NCBI GenBank assembly: GCA_030068075.1
Contig: CM057830.1
Location: 25,266,247 to 25,330,246, forward strand
Direction: 5' to 3'
Length of the DNA: 64,000 bases
Source of the DNA: Paguma larvata
Taxonomy: Eukaryota; Chordata; Mammalia; Carnivora; Viverridae
The translations under genes and the position numbers were made by a program. Below the pieces are notes generated by a model. That model did not search any database and was not told the origin of the DNA. It saw only the letters and a list, made by a program, of their open reading frames with translations. Positions within the stretch are counted from its first letter, which is position 1, and every line of letters starts with the position of its first letter. Of this stretch, positions 23,320 to 34,914 are shown piece after piece.

Positions 23320-23665
23320 CCTCCTTGGGCTCAACACGGAACAATATTTTACGGTTTCCCTTGCTAGGAGGTGTGGTCATGTGACAAGTTCCAGCCAATG
23401 GGCTCTGAACAGAATTCATGGGTACCACTTTCAATCCTGCCTCGTAACAAATTTCAATGAACAATGCTTATTTCTCATCTGCCCATGAAATGTTTAGGAC
23501 TCTGATGTTCTGGACACAAAAGATGGAAGGGGTTTGTGTCCCTGAATGATGTCACAGAGAGCTACTTATTTTAGACAGAAAAAAGTAAACTTCTGTGGTA
23601 AGCCACCAAGATTTGGGATCTTACCTATTATAGCGGCTAGTGTTACTCAACTAATATGTTAGCAT
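23320..23665 (+). mobile_element. MLT1-like LTR relic
   Basis: GTGGTCATGTGACAAGTTCC followed by AGCCAATGGGCTCTGAAC, AAAAGATGGAAGGGGTTTGT and GGTAAGCCACCAAGATTTGG match an MLT1-type LTR in plus orientation. Confidence 0.65.
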
Positions 23666-23924
23666 ATATTCGAATACATTATTTGAGCAAAATAAAGAGT
23701 TAAAATTTCAAAATCAAGAAAAGTCTATTTTAAATAACAATCACAGTGAAGGAGGAAATGTCTTTAGGAAGTGAATCAAAACCTACATAATTGCAGACTA
23801 AGAGAGTATTGAATCCTAGTCCTAGTGATTAAGGTCATTAACAAAAACAATTAAAATGGAATGGAAAATGGCAAACATTATAGAAGGGACATAGACTTTC
23901 TTTTTTTTTTTTTGGGGGGGGACA

Positions 23925-24084
23925 TAGACTTTCAAGCCAGAAAGAAACATTTGCAAATTCCAAGCTCTGGCCTTCACTTATTTCGTAAACGTGAGCAATT
24001 TGATTAACCTTTCTCACAAACTGTTTCCTCATCTATAAAATGAGGGATTATGAAATTTAGCTGACAAGATTTTATAAAGATTTT

Positions 24085-24126
<42 letters not shown>

Positions 24127-24185
24127 TATAACACTTACTATCGGATACCTAAGAGGAACTCAATAATTAGTAGCTATTATCACTA
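23925..24185 (+). repeat. MIR relic split by an (AC)19 microsatellite
   Basis: CATAGACTTTCAAGCCAGAA, AACTGTTTCCTCATCTATAA and AATGAGGGATTATG belong to MIR; the tail resumes after the AC repeat (24087-24124) as ACTCAATAATTAGTAGCTAT. The sequence CATAGACTTTC occurs twice (23890 and 23922), separated by T and G homopolymers. Confidence 0.8.
24087..24124. repeat. (AC)19 microsatellite
   Basis: An uninterrupted dinucleotide tract of 38 bp, long enough to be length-variable between individuals. Confidence 0.98.
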
Positions 24186-24239
24186 TTTACTAATACATAC
24201 AAATATGACCAATAACATTTTTCAAATATACTGGTGACT

Positions 24240-25030
24240 CTTTTCCCTCCCCAACATACTGGCAGCAAAGCGCTCTGCCTCCACTTCCTTCCCAAAGCGC
24301 TAATCCAACAGAATGTAAATTATGAAGACATGGATTCTTGGGTTGGAGTTTCAAAAGCCTTGGCCTGGTAAAAGATGCAAGACTTGGAAGGAAAAAGAAA
24401 AGGTGATGAAATGAAAGATTTCCCTACTCCTACACTAGAAAAACATTCCTACAGTTATGGGAAAGGACAAGAGGGGCATTACAGGGGAAAGAAAAAAAAT
24501 CAGTATTGATGTGTGTCCCTGGAGGAGAGGTAAGGAGAGTGAAGGATAGAAATCAAGAGAGATCCAAGAGAATCGGGGAGAGCTTCGGAAGAAAACAGAA
24601 GGAGAGTACTTTCCCCTTTTGCTTCCTCTACTCTTCCTGACCCCATGCACGGGCAGTTGGAATCTCTCTGCATAAAGCAGAGTCCAGGCAATGTCTAGGC
24701 TGACCGGCCTTAAACAGCCTCCCAAGGCTCCCACCCACCCCGGCATGGCAGGAGGAACGGTACAAGGATTTCTGCTGTTACCCGACGAGAGTATCACAGC
24801 AGCAGAGGGATGTCCAGATATGAAAGTGTCGCCGCAGAAGGGAATGAATGATGGTCCAGGAAGCAACTGCCTGCTTGGACCAACAACCAAGAATACAAGG
24901 GAGAGACTGACATCGCCACGGACGCTAGCCCAGAGAGACGACAACCAAGGAGCAAACGTTCTGTCACACCATGCTCACCACGCCCACCACTCCATGCTTT
25001 GCCTCTACATAAGCCTGGACTCGTGAAAAA
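24240..25030. other. GC- and CpG-richer block just inside intron 52
   Basis: The stretch carries CpG sites (for example in CCCGACGAGAG, GTCGCCGCAGAAG, CATCGCCACGGACGC) that are rare in the neighbouring AT-rich intron. A minus-strand ORF of 169 codons (24435-24944) and a plus-strand ORF of 111 codons (24691-25026) overlap here. Neither has a domain I recognise. It may be an unrecognised repeat or a processed pseudogene fragment. Confidence 0.35.
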
Positions 25031-25213
25031 TGTATTTCCTCGATACCGTGGAAGTGCAGTTATTTCAAGATAACACGATGAACTAAAAAATCTTAGGACA
25101 CTAGTTACAGTTGAAAACTATTTGGCACTATTTTGATGAATTCAACAGAGGCAGATCAACTTCCCAGTCATTATTGAAACTTCATACATCTTAAGTTTCC
25201 CACGCTTGTTAAA

Positions 25214-25221
25214 AGACTTAC
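25214..25221 (-). promoter_or_regulatory. Exon 52 splice donor
   Basis: The intron begins GTAAGTCT on the minus strand, a full consensus match at positions +1 to +6. This is a strong donor compared with that of exon 51. Confidence 0.92.
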
Positions 25222-25339
25222 TTCGATCAGTAATGATGGTTCTAGCCTCTTGATTGCTGGTCTTGTTTTTCAAATTCTGGGCAGCAGTAATGAGTTCTTC
25301 CAACTGGGGGCGCCTCTGTTCCAAATCCTGCAGTGTTGC
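25222..25339 (-). CDS. DMD: Dystrophin exon 52 (spectrin repeat 20)
   Basis: This 118-bp internal exon continues the reading frame of exon 51 directly. On the minus strand it starts GCAACACTGCAGGATTTGG after TTTTTCCTCCAG and ends ACTGATCGAA before the strong donor GTAAGT. It encodes 39 codons plus one base, with the peptide DLEQRRPQLEELITAAQNLK followed by NKTSNQEARTIITDR, a heptad-patterned helix of spectrin repeat 20 in the rod domain. Length equals the human exon. The third codon is CTG (Leu) where human dystrophin has ATG (Met), as I recall it; this is the only amino-acid change I notice. Because 118 is not a multiple of three, loss of this exon alone would shift the frame into exon 53. 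The next exon lies beyond the left edge of the window. Confidence 0.98.
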
Positions 25340-25352
25340 CTGGAGGAAAAAT
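25340..25352 (-). promoter_or_regulatory. Exon 52 splice acceptor
   Basis: On the minus strand the intron ends TTTTTCCTCCAG, a short but continuous pyrimidine tract directly in front of the AG. The sequence upstream (AAGCTATAAT) offers candidate branch adenosines. Confidence 0.9.
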
Positions 25353-25849
25353 TATAGCTTAATATTGAGGTTCAATATACCTTTTATGTAATACAAAGTA
25401 AAGTGCAATTTTCAAACCAACCAAAGCACTTCTGGAAATAAAAAAAGATGTTACCGGATATAAATCTGTAATGTATAAGGCTTTACAGGGAACAACTTAA
25501 CAGGAAATGTGTTTCATTCTTAGATACCAAAAATATTTCAGATGAAAATCTTGATTACAGATTTGCTTCACTATTTAAGAGCTCAGATGGAGTCACTTCA
25601 GTGTACCTGGGTTTACTTACACCAGTGCATGAGGGCCACAACCAAGAAGTGTGATTTTTTTAATTATGACAACGTATTGAAGAGAAAGATAGCTATTTAT
25701 ACTTGTAATCTCATTTTGTGCAGTGTCGAAATTAAAGTGTATATTTTAGAAACAGAAAAAGCGCTAAAGTGATTTGAGAGATGTATCTGATTTAACTTCT
25801 TTGTACCTGAGTTTCCTCACCCGTGAGAAGGTGATGCAGTGAACTAAGT

Positions 25850-26025
25850 CAGACCTTCCCCAAAGTTGCCTTCGATGAGAATCACCTGATTCCTTTGCCT
25901 CACCACCCACCTACTCCTCGACCATGAGGAAATGAGCAGGGAGCGGGGCTTGGAAGATGTCTTTTTAACAAATTCTCCACTTAATTCTTAATGAGCAGGC
26001 AAGTTGGGAAAGCATTAGACTAGAA
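25850..26025 (+). mobile_element. MER20-like hAT element relic
   Basis: CCAAAGTTGCCTTCGATGAG followed by AATCACCTG, then TTTTTAACAAATTCTCCACT and GCAGGCAAGTTGGGAAAGCA, resembles a short non-autonomous hAT element of the MER20 type. A MIR tail fragment (25793-25845) precedes it. Confidence 0.5.
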
Positions 26026-29000
26026 GTTAGTATTCATATTCTATATTCCAAATTACTTTAATACTGCTTTAGACAAAAATACCAATAGAATAAAGCTGAG
26101 AAATATGTATGTGTATGTATGTATTTAGAGGTAGCTATGTTAATTACTCAGAAATTCCCCCGTCCCTCAAGTGTCCATCTGCTGTCTCTGTCATCTCACT
26201 ATCTCTATGCTAAAGGGTCCATGTCCCAGTGATATTTACATAGAAGCTTGGGGAAAATAAGATTTCTCCCTTGTTCTCTTTCTAAAATGGAATACGTTTT
26301 ATTTTAATTTGGGAAAGCATAATGAGTATTTGTTATTAGTTTATAACCCCTATGTGACAGATGTTTTACACACATTCTCGCACTTTTATTCTAATAAGCG
26401 CTCTAATAACTAAACTATGAGTCTTTACGGTTTTAAATCTGATGCTATTTCTACTACCTCAGGAGGCCAATGAAAGTGAATAGATGAAACGTGGTAGACA
26501 GTAGTGTTTATGAAACTTAGTTATCTACTATGCCCTTTGACTCCTGCTGATTTTCTAAGGATTTGGGGGCTCAGAAAGCCTGAGTTTTGATCATTTTCGC
26601 GTTGTTTCTTTTGTGAACAGGTAGGGACATAGGACTTGTGATTTCAGCTCAATTGCTTTCGGAAGTATTAAAATAATGGCGAGAACTTATCCAAACATTA
26701 CACATCTATTTTGAGCACTTTCCCCTCTCTGTATTGAAAAATTGGAGGGGCTAACTTTTAACCAATTTTCCACATTTGTAAGCTGTGATTGCTCAGAAGA
26801 AAAATCCAATTTTCAGGTTTCTAACTTTTATGGTTTCTTTACACAAAAGGGTGTTTGAAATATGGAACAAATTGCCAAAGACAGCTATTCAAGTAAGTGG
26901 CATAAGTCAGTTGGAGAGTAGTGAACAAATCTGAAAGTAGGAACCATACAGTAGTAGATAGATTTTGTGAAATAAGATGTTTTCCAGGGTTAGAATGTTA
27001 AACTCTGGTCATCTGTCACACAGCAAGCTTAAAAGGTACTTTTGGAATTCCTGACTCTTAAATCTTTAACACATTCAAATAGATATTTTAAAAACAGACT
27101 TACCCAGAAACCTCAGACAAAGTCAAATATTTCCCTCAAATTTCACTCAGAACTCTGTATGATACAGGTAGCAAAGCAAACAATTCATTTACTCCCTCAT
27201 TCTTTCATTTTGTAAATATCAAGTACCTCCCACTGTTCTAGGCACTATGGAGATGAAACGGTGGATGGATGGATTTGGTATGCTTTGGTGTAATTTAAAT
27301 GCAAATTTGTGTGTTTTCATACTTGGACATTTTTATATAACAAAGATTATCTTTATCAATATTCTCATTTGGTTTAATATTAATTCACCCTCAAACTGCC
27401 AAACTATTCTTTGCTTTTCTCTTTTGGATATATTTCTCCAGGTTGGCTCTACTTTTCTCCTTCTTTTACGATTACAAAGTTCGGTTAAGAAGTATGTTGT
27501 AGAAGTAACCTGATCAACTTTAATCTAAATTAAACCTGACCACAATGAACAGCTTTTACTGCTGAAATTAGCAAGCATGTCAATTTAGACTTAACACAAG
27601 CCATTTTCCTCTCTAATGAACAAAATAGGTCTCAGGGTATTGTGAAACCTGTTCTCTAGTTGGGTGATTCTCTAATTCTGCTGACAGACACATGCTTTGT
27701 AAGCACCTGAGAAGATTATTAATGACATCCTTTGAAGCAGCTTCCTTAAAAACCTACAGAGATTCACAGCTGTAATAAAAGTATTCATTTCTAAAGAATT
27801 TCAAAACAAAATCGTAACTCTTTATCCCCCTCTTTGGTCAATACTTACAAAGGTTCATTTCTAAAAAGAAACTGCACAATAATAGTATATATTGCTATGG
27901 GATTTATCAGACACTAAAATACTCATTAAATAGTGGTTTCTCAGAAAAGCACAATGGGAATTTTCTCCTTTGATTCTCTTTCCAGAAATAAAGGAAAGGA
28001 TTTGAATATGGCATATTTAAATATTTTTTCCATTAAGATATTATAACAACAGTGACTGAAAGACTTTCTTGCTAATGAACAGAACACACGCACTCAGTGA
28101 GAAGAATAATTATTTTTTCCTTTTCATTTGGTTTTCTTTTGAGTGTATTCTATCTGCTATTATAATTCCTCTTGCCTGACAACTTGGTTTTATAATCTCC
28201 TAACCTTTCAAATAGAATGACCTTCATCTGTATTACACTGAGCCACCCACAGATGGGAGAACACCTTAGATCTAATCATTACTCAAACTACCCACCTCCA
28301 AAATACCCATCTATGAAATTTTGTTCTTTGCCTCCCCATCTGGGGCTCTTACCAGATGCTTCTCTCCCAGAAACCCTCTTTCTGCTCTAATCCTCATCCT
28401 CAAATGAACTCCAGTCCTTTTCTGTTTACTGTTCAGTTTTCTCATTCTAGCTATAGTGGTCCTTATTTGTCATGCTACACAAGTAGAGTGCTATTTATAC
28501 TTATTTATTTTTCTGATAGGAGCCCGGATACTAATTACACATATAACTTAAGTGAACAAAGCTAAAACCATTACATGCGTAACAGTACCTAAGCATGGTA
28601 ATTGAGCATGCCTATACAGATTCTATCATTCTGGAAGAAACAAACACAAGAGAAGGAAGGAATCAATGCTATTTCTAAGGAGTCATAAGCCAGCTACTGG
28701 GCTTTACTAAAAACAGCTTACCCCTTGGAGATGAGAATTCATCATGGATTCCACTAGCTGAGCAAAGATGGAAGAAAAAAAAATCTTCAAATACAAAGTG
28801 AATCAGAAGTCGTTAATCCTACTAAGTCCCCCCAGGGTTGAAGGAAGTGGTTATAAATAGCAAACCTATGAAAAAGGGAGTTAAACAATGAAACTGTACA
28901 TACTCTAAGTAGGTCATTCTGAGCTCTTAGAAAGAATTACGCTTTGTTATTGTACTTGGTGAAATAGAATTCTTACCTAATACTCAAACAAAAAACTCTA

Positions 29001-29460
29001 TGGTTTAGTTGAATAGTTAATATTTACACATTTAAGAAAAGACCCGAACAATAAACTCTTTATATTTTAATATTTTGTACAAAAATCAACAGTCTTTACA
29101 TATTTATGTTTAGAACAAAGGCTCATGGTGGTTTTTAGTTGTTGCTATTTTCCAAAAATAACCATGACTCAAACTTATATGTAAGGTAAAAATGTAGACC
29201 TTATATTCTTTCATTTACAATTAAAAAAAAATTAACATCAAAGATGGACTAGGTGAAATGGTTTATTGAACCACTATATGTATGGAAAAAAATAAGCATT
29301 TAAGGCAGGTAGGGCCTAAACTGTAGCCTTTCTAGTAACTCAAAGAGTTTTACCCATGAGGATGCTAATCCTATGTCTAGCTTTCAACTGCCTCACTGAG
29401 CACCTTTATTCTGGCTTCTTTTCTGGCATGTGTTGCCTCTCCAAATAGGTTGGCTAAATC
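26026..29460. other. Intronic sequence, few recognisable elements
   Basis: A possible reverse MIR fragment lies at 26325-26460 (GTTTTACACACATTCTCGCA) and an ancient repeat fragment at 27190-27265 (TCTAGGCACTATGGAGATGA). The remainder is AT-rich and gives no recognised exon or family. ORFs of 60-90 codons have no domain. Confidence 0.5.
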
Positions 29461-29605
29461 CAAAGCTGTCTTTTTTAGCAGCTTCACATCCAGTGCAAGT
29501 CCCAAAGCGGGGCTTGAACTCATGACCCTAACATCAAGACTCGAGTTGAGATCGAGTCGGGCCCTTAACCGAATGGGCCACTCAGGAGCCCTCAAAGCTG
29601 TCTTT
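29461..29605 (-). mobile_element. Short tRNA-derived SINE without CT tract
   Basis: Between duplications CAAAGCTGTCTTT (29461-29473 and 29593-29605) lies about 119 bp with AAGCGGGGCTTGAACTCATG and GAATGGGCCACTCAGGAGCC, the reverse complement of a CAN-SINE-like head and tRNA-like B box. The GA/CT tract and the T-rich tail of other copies are almost absent. Confidence 0.8.
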
Positions 29606-29784
29606 ATTGTCCTCCATCCACTCCCTCACTTCTCTTTTACATCTTAAACTGGCCTGGCTATTTTCCTACTTGGTATAACTTCTTTACGTCTCTGAATGTT
29701 CTACCGCCATCTCTGTTGGTAACTTCTTCATAAATACCTTCTAACTGTGGTTAGCCTTTTGTCCTCCATTCATTCAAGAAATAC

Positions 29785-30320
29785 TTTTTTAAAAAGAATT
29801 TTATTTTTACATAATTTAAAACTTACAGAAACGTTGCAAGAATGGTCAAAGAATTCCCATGTATCCTTCACCCAGAATCACCAATTGTTAACATTTGGCC
29901 TCATTATATTTATAATGTATCAGTCTTTCTCTGTAGATATAATTATATGTGTACATATAATAGATACTGTTTTCTGAACCACCAGTGAATCATCTGCAGC
30001 TTTACCCTTTGATATTTCGGTGTTTATTTCTTAAGACAAAGGCATTCTCTTATATAACCTCAGCTCAATTTCCAAGTCAGGAAATACACTACGGCTTTAG
30101 TTCTATAATCCACATTCTTTATTCATAGTATAACAATTATCCCATTAATTGCCTTTCATTTACTGGTCCAGACTCATGTGTTGCATTTAGTTGTCATATG
30201 TTTTTAGTCTCCTTCAATCTGAAATAGGTGTTTGCCTTTCTTTGAGCTTCATACCATTGACTGTTTCAAAGGCCAGGTATTTTGCAGAATGACCCCAATT
30301 CAGGTTTCAGCAAATAATTT
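29785..30320 (-). mobile_element. Ancient L1 3'-region relic
   Basis: AAACTTACAGAAACGTTGCA, AATTCCCATGTATCCTTCAC, CAATTGTTAACATTTGGCCT and TTACTGGTCCAGACTCATGT match, in order, the reverse complement of old L1 3' sequence seen in mammalian genomes. No ORF remains. Confidence 0.55.
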
Positions 30321-30615
30321 TTAGTACTTGTGTCAGTCTTTGACCTAGGCTCAGGAGATACAGAAGTGAAGGAGGAAAAATTATTATTCTCAAGGAGAAA
30401 ACAAACTAGTAGTTAAGACAGACAGTAAATAAACGATTACAATAAACTGACGTGAGTATAATGGTAGGGAAAGCAGAGGGAGTTATCAAAGCATATAGGA
30501 GAGATATCTAATCAAAGTTAGGGGTTAAAAGAGGGTCTTCTGAACGAAGTGGAACTTACGTGGTCTTCAGACCGTCTTTGTTTAAAATTACACAAAACAT
30601 TTTGTAATTATCTCT

Positions 30616-30652
30616 AAGACTCCTTTATTATTTTTTTTAAATGTTTATTTTT

Positions 30653-30704
<52 letters not shown>

Positions 30705-30890
30705 TGCGAGCAGGGGAAAGGCAGAGAGAAAGAGTGAGACAGAATCTGAAGCAGCTCCAGGGTCTGACCTGTCAGCACAGAGCATGACACGGGGCTTGAA
30801 CCCACAGACTGTGAGACCATGACCTGAGCTGAAGTCAGATGCTTAACCCTCTGAGCTGCCCACATGCCCTTAACTCTCCTTTTTATTTTT
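30616..30890 (-). mobile_element. CAN-SINE with long (GA)n
   Basis: Reverse-oriented copy with a (GA)n tract (30653-30701), body ACACGGGGCTTGAACCCACA and head rc TGAGCTGCCCACATGCCC. Imperfect flanks (AAGACTCCTTTATTATTTTT and TAACTCTCCTTTTTATTTTT) are consistent with a decayed duplication. Confidence 0.9.
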
Positions 30891-32185
30891 ACAAAACTTT
30901 TTTTCAGCTTTATTTGGGTGAGTTTGACAAATAGAAATTGTATATAAAGGTGTACACCTTGATATCCTGATATATGTATACACTGTGAAATAACCACACT
31001 CAAATTAGTATAGTCATCATCTCCCACTTACTTTTGTGTGTCTGTGTGATGAGAACACTTGAGATCTAGCCTTCTAGCAAATTTCAAGTTTACAGTACAT
31101 TATTATTAACTATAGTTACCATAGTGTATAGCAGATCTCTAGAACTTATTCATCTGAAAACTGAAGGTCTGTGCCCAATGATCAACACTGCCCCATTTCC
31201 CTCAGGTCCCAGGCCCTGGCAACCCGAGTTCAACTTTTTTTAGATTCCAAATATAAGTAAGATCACACAGTATTTGTCTTTCTCTGTCTAGCTTATTTCA
31301 CTTAGTATGATGTTCTCCAAGTTCACGTATGTTATCACAAATGGCAGGATTTCCCTCTTTCTTCAGGCGGAGTAATATCCCAGTGAATATATATACATAT
31401 ACCATATTTTCTTTATTCATCCATCTGCTGACAGATATTGAAGGTGTTTCCATTTCTTGGCTGTTGTGACTAATGCTGCCATGCACCTGGCAGCACAGAT
31501 ATCTCCTTGAGAGCCCGACTTCATTTCCTTTGGATATCTATCCAGAAGTGGGATTGCTGGATCACATGGGAGTTCTACTGGTAATTTTTCGAGGAGCCTC
31601 CATACTGTTTTCCATAGTGGCTGCACCAATTTGCATTTCCCCCAAGAGTGTACAAGGGTTCCCTTCTCTCCATGCCCTCACCAGCACGGTCCTCTCTCGT
31701 CTTTTTGGAAACAGCCATTCCAACATGCTTGAGGTAATACCTCACGTGGTTTTGGCTTTGATTTCTCTGATGATTAATGATGTTGAACACCTTCTCATGT
31801 ACTTCTTGACCACTTGGATGTCTTCCTTGGAAAAATGTGTATTCAGGTCTTCTGCCCATTTTTAAATCTAATTATTTGTTCTTTCGCAATTGAGTTTTAG
31901 GAGGTTCTTCTTATGTATTTTAGATCTCAACCACTTATCAGATACATGGTTTGCAAATATTTTCTCCCATTTTGCAGGTTGCCTTTCATTCTGTTGATTT
32001 TTTTCCCTTTGCTGTGCAGAAGCTATTTTTTAAATTTGATGCATTCCCACTGGTATATTTTTGCTTTTGTTGTCTGCGATTCTGGTGTCATTATCCAAAA
32101 AATCATTGCCCAGACTAATGTCAAGAAGCTTTCCCCATGTTTTCTTCTAGTAGTTTTATGTTTACAGGTCTTTAAATACCACTGC
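30891..32185 (-). mobile_element. 5'-truncated L1 with ORF2 C-terminal remnant
   Basis: The plus strand opens with the reverse complement of an L1 3' untranslated region (ATTGTATATAAAGGTGTACA, AGCAAATTTCAAGTTTACAG). Minus-strand frames then show L1 ORF2 C-terminal motifs: [34 protein letters not shown] and [19 protein letters not shown]. Several frameshifts and stops interrupt it. The copy keeps only the last part of the reverse-transcriptase ORF, lacking the catalytic domains, so it is inactive. It is in sense orientation to DMD. Confidence 0.93.
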
Positions 32186-32640
32186 TGCTAATACCCACTG
32201 TGGTGGCCATGACAACGTGCAAGCCTTTTACGACTGGGACCTAACTGACTGAGGAGCCCAGCTGCTGCCTTTGGAAAGCCATCACTACACTGAAGAGAAG
32301 CCAAATCTCCTGCAGACTGCTCCCCACCAATGAGTGAATGTGATAGCATACTAAAGCACAGCCTTTTTCGGAGACATAGGACTCTTGTGGCTGACTCGGG
32401 CTCAGCAACTCCCCAACAGCTCTGCTGAATCTTTCTTAGACTACACGCTAGGATGCTGCTGCACAATCTCTCTCCCTCTTTCTTTCATCTGGGGTCAGGC
32501 TTGTATTTTAATGTAATGGCTCTCCCACCTTCCCTTACTTCTCACTGTATCCTTGCACAAAGATACTTCCTCAGATAAAATCATTTCCTTTTTAATCCTG
32601 TCTTGGGATATTTAATCTCAAGCCCAAACTAATATACCCA
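32186..32640. repeat. Probable dispersed repeat, family not assigned
   Basis: The moderately GC-rich block (ACCCACTGTGGTGGCCATGA, TGAGGAGCCCAGCTGCTGCC, CTTAGACTACACGCTAGGAT) begins exactly at the L1 truncation point and looks like multi-copy sequence, but I cannot name the family. The minus-strand ORF of 92 codons has no domain. Confidence 0.4.
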
Positions 32641-32929
32641 CTTTTGCCCTTTTAGACCCTAAACTTCTCATCGACTCTTCAGAACTACATAGGATGGTGA
32701 CTCCATGATATTACCACATAGATGTCTAACTCACAATATATGAACATTATTAATATCCCTCTTAAGATTCATATGAATTAGTATTTTAAAAGCACTTCTA
32801 TTAAAAACCACAGATACTTTTTTTAAAAAAGGAATATGCCCATTATTTTCAATGAGCCTGGAATTTAACTGGTGGATAAAAGGATGATTTAGAGGTATTA
32901 CATTGTGATGGTGAGGTTCTATTCCACAC

Positions 32930-33330
32930 AGGTAGCTCAACAATTCTAGGTTACAAAGCAAGCCACCAAAATTCCTTTAAACATAACAAACACTTCCTCC
33001 TGGAAGACATTTGTAAAAGGAAGTTTTTGGCAAGTTTCCAGACTCTGGAAGATAGCAAAGCTAAGAAAAAATATTCCATTGGATAGGCAGAGATCTCAAT
33101 CAGGGCTGGTTTCATGGGTGTGCAACTTACAGAGCTGTACCTGGCTCTACACACAGAATGGCTCCATGCTTGGTTTACTGTGGTGCTGCTGCCATCTTGA
33201 AGTTCTTTATCATTTTTTGTTAGCAAGGGGTCCTTCATTTTCATATTTAACTGGGCCCCACCATTTATGCAGCCAATCCTGACCTCAACCCTGAAGTTAG
33301 CAGAGAATAAAAGTTGTGTAGCTTGTCTGA
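32930..33330. repeat. Possible old dispersed repeat, family not assigned
   Basis: AATGGCTCCATGCTTGGTTT followed by ACTGTGGTGCTGCTGCCATC, then TCATTTTCATATTTAACTGG and GGGCCCCACC, resemble a recurrent mammalian repeat. A 140-codon minus ORF (32951-33373) spans it without recognisable protein features. Confidence 0.35.
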
Positions 33331-33934
33331 AGCACCAGCTAACCGGTGATGGGAAGGATACACTTGAACACAAATTATATTATGTCAATCAGATGCCTCT
33401 TGTTTAGTTCCTGAGAACTTACTCTAAATTTCTTTAAGTATCAATCATGAAGCTAAAAGACCCATGTTTTGGGGGGAAATCTCTTCTGGTCAGGAAATGC
33501 AGAACAACACAATTGGCTGTCATCTGAGATGGGACCTTGTCAGCACCAATGGTTACGGGATCAGCAAAGTCTTTTAGATTGTGGGAGAAGTAAAGCAAGG
33601 AACATATAGAGAAAGTGGTAGATCATCCAAGAATGTGGCATTAAAAGGGGAAACTGTGGTTTTGGTGATAATAATGGCTGTGGGGATTTCAAACTCCATT
33701 TGTACTTTTAGCTAAGTATTAGTTGTTCCCAAAGCTAGGGTGGCTTTGAAAAATACACGAGAAACAACTAGCAATTAATTCCATGAACTGTTACTAACCT
33801 GCAAATATATGCAAAGTACTTGGCTAATAGACATAGACAAATAAACCTTGACCTCTTTCTTTAAGGAACTCATAATCTAGCCAAAAATAAAGAACTCACT
33901 GACAACTAATACAGTGGGAAACAATATTCCTAAC

Positions 33935-34430
33935 AACAGTAAGAGCTGTTTATTAAGCACTTACTGGGTGCCAGAATAGTCTGCCACAGTCCACAGAGAA
34001 TGAACCCTGGAGTCAGGCTGCCTGGGTTTGAATTCTGGCTGCCATTTATTTCCTTGGTTTATTATTTTTAGCAAGTTACTTAACCATTCTCTTCTTCATT
34101 TCTACCGCTGTAAAAGGAGGATCATAGGGGTATCTACCCCTTAAGTTTGTTGTGAGAATAAATAGGGTTCATGTTTATAAAATGCTTGGAATACTTTCTG
34201 TTGCGTAAGAACCATAAAAGGTCTCAATAAAAAAAGGTAATCAATTTAATCATCATGATACTATAAGAGATAGGCACTATGATCTCCATTTTACAGATGA
34301 GGAAAATGAAGGAAAAAGAAGTTAAGCAGTTTGTCCAGGATCACACACTGATTAAGTGTCAGAACTTCTAACAAAGGACATTTGGACCCAGAGTCTACAC
34401 ACTTAAGAGCTATGTATGATAGAGTTACAA
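33935..34430. repeat. MIR inserted into another MIR of opposite orientation
   Basis: GAGCTGTTTATTAAGCACTT followed by ACTGGGTGCCAGA (33950-33975) is the left part of a reverse MIR. A plus MIR follows (GGAGTCAGGCTGCCTGGGTT, CAAGTTACTTAACCATTCTC, to about 34240). The reverse MIR resumes with CCATTTTACAGATGAGGAAA and GGATCACACACTGATTAAGT to 34430. Confidence 0.8.
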
Positions 34431-34914
34431 AGTACATATGCTGCAGTATAATAGAGTATACTAAAGTATAACACAGTATGATTTAATTATCGCACAGATG
34501 AGATTAAATGGGACAGGAACATGAAATGGGAACACAAAAGGGGAAATTAGCTATTTAAGTAATTCACTGCCTAAGTACTGAATCAGTCAGGGTACCTGCA
34601 ATAAACAAATGACCCATTCAAACTGTGATGGGGAGACTTCCCTCAAGGCCAGAAAAGCTACACGGAGGGTGCAGTTACTAGAGTCTGAGAGGTAGCTGCA
34701 GGGAGAGGACCTCTTGACAGGAGCTGAGGCTGTAAAGGGACCTAACCATCACCCGACTCACCTTCCCCTCTCCCTCTGTGCTACCAGTGCCTCCCATTAA
34801 AAGCACACAGTCACTGAGTAAAGGCAAGCTTACCACTGCTCCTATTATTTGGTCTCCCAGGGTGCAACAGGAAGTTAGATAGTGTATCTGAGAAAATGTC
34901 TAGCAAAAGTACCA
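34431..34914. other. Intronic sequence, nothing recognised
   Basis: Contains a short ATAGTATA-like imperfect repeat (34440-34480, GTATAATAGAGTATACTAAA). No other structure seen. Confidence 0.45.

Larger units (their letters stand above)
1..25221 (-). other. DMD: DMD intron 52, 5' part
   Basis: This is the first 25.2 kb of intron 52 in transcript order; the window ends before exon 53. It contains eight CAN-SINEs, an L1 3' end, a solo LTR, MaLR-type LTRs, many MIR and L2 copies and a DNA-transposon fossil. No coding exon was recognised. Confidence 0.93.

Noticed and set aside
24435..24944. 169-codon minus-strand ORF
   Set aside because: No recognisable domain, overlapped by an ORF on the other strand, no promoter or splice context; kept only as a GC-rich block.
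30891..32185. Reverse-transcriptase-related ORFs considered as an active L1
   Set aside because: Only the C-terminal end of ORF2 is present and it is broken by stops and frameshifts.
32951..33373. 140-codon minus ORF in the same direction as DMD
   Set aside because: It falls in probable repeat sequence and shows no spectrin-like pattern or splice borders of a known dystrophin exon.
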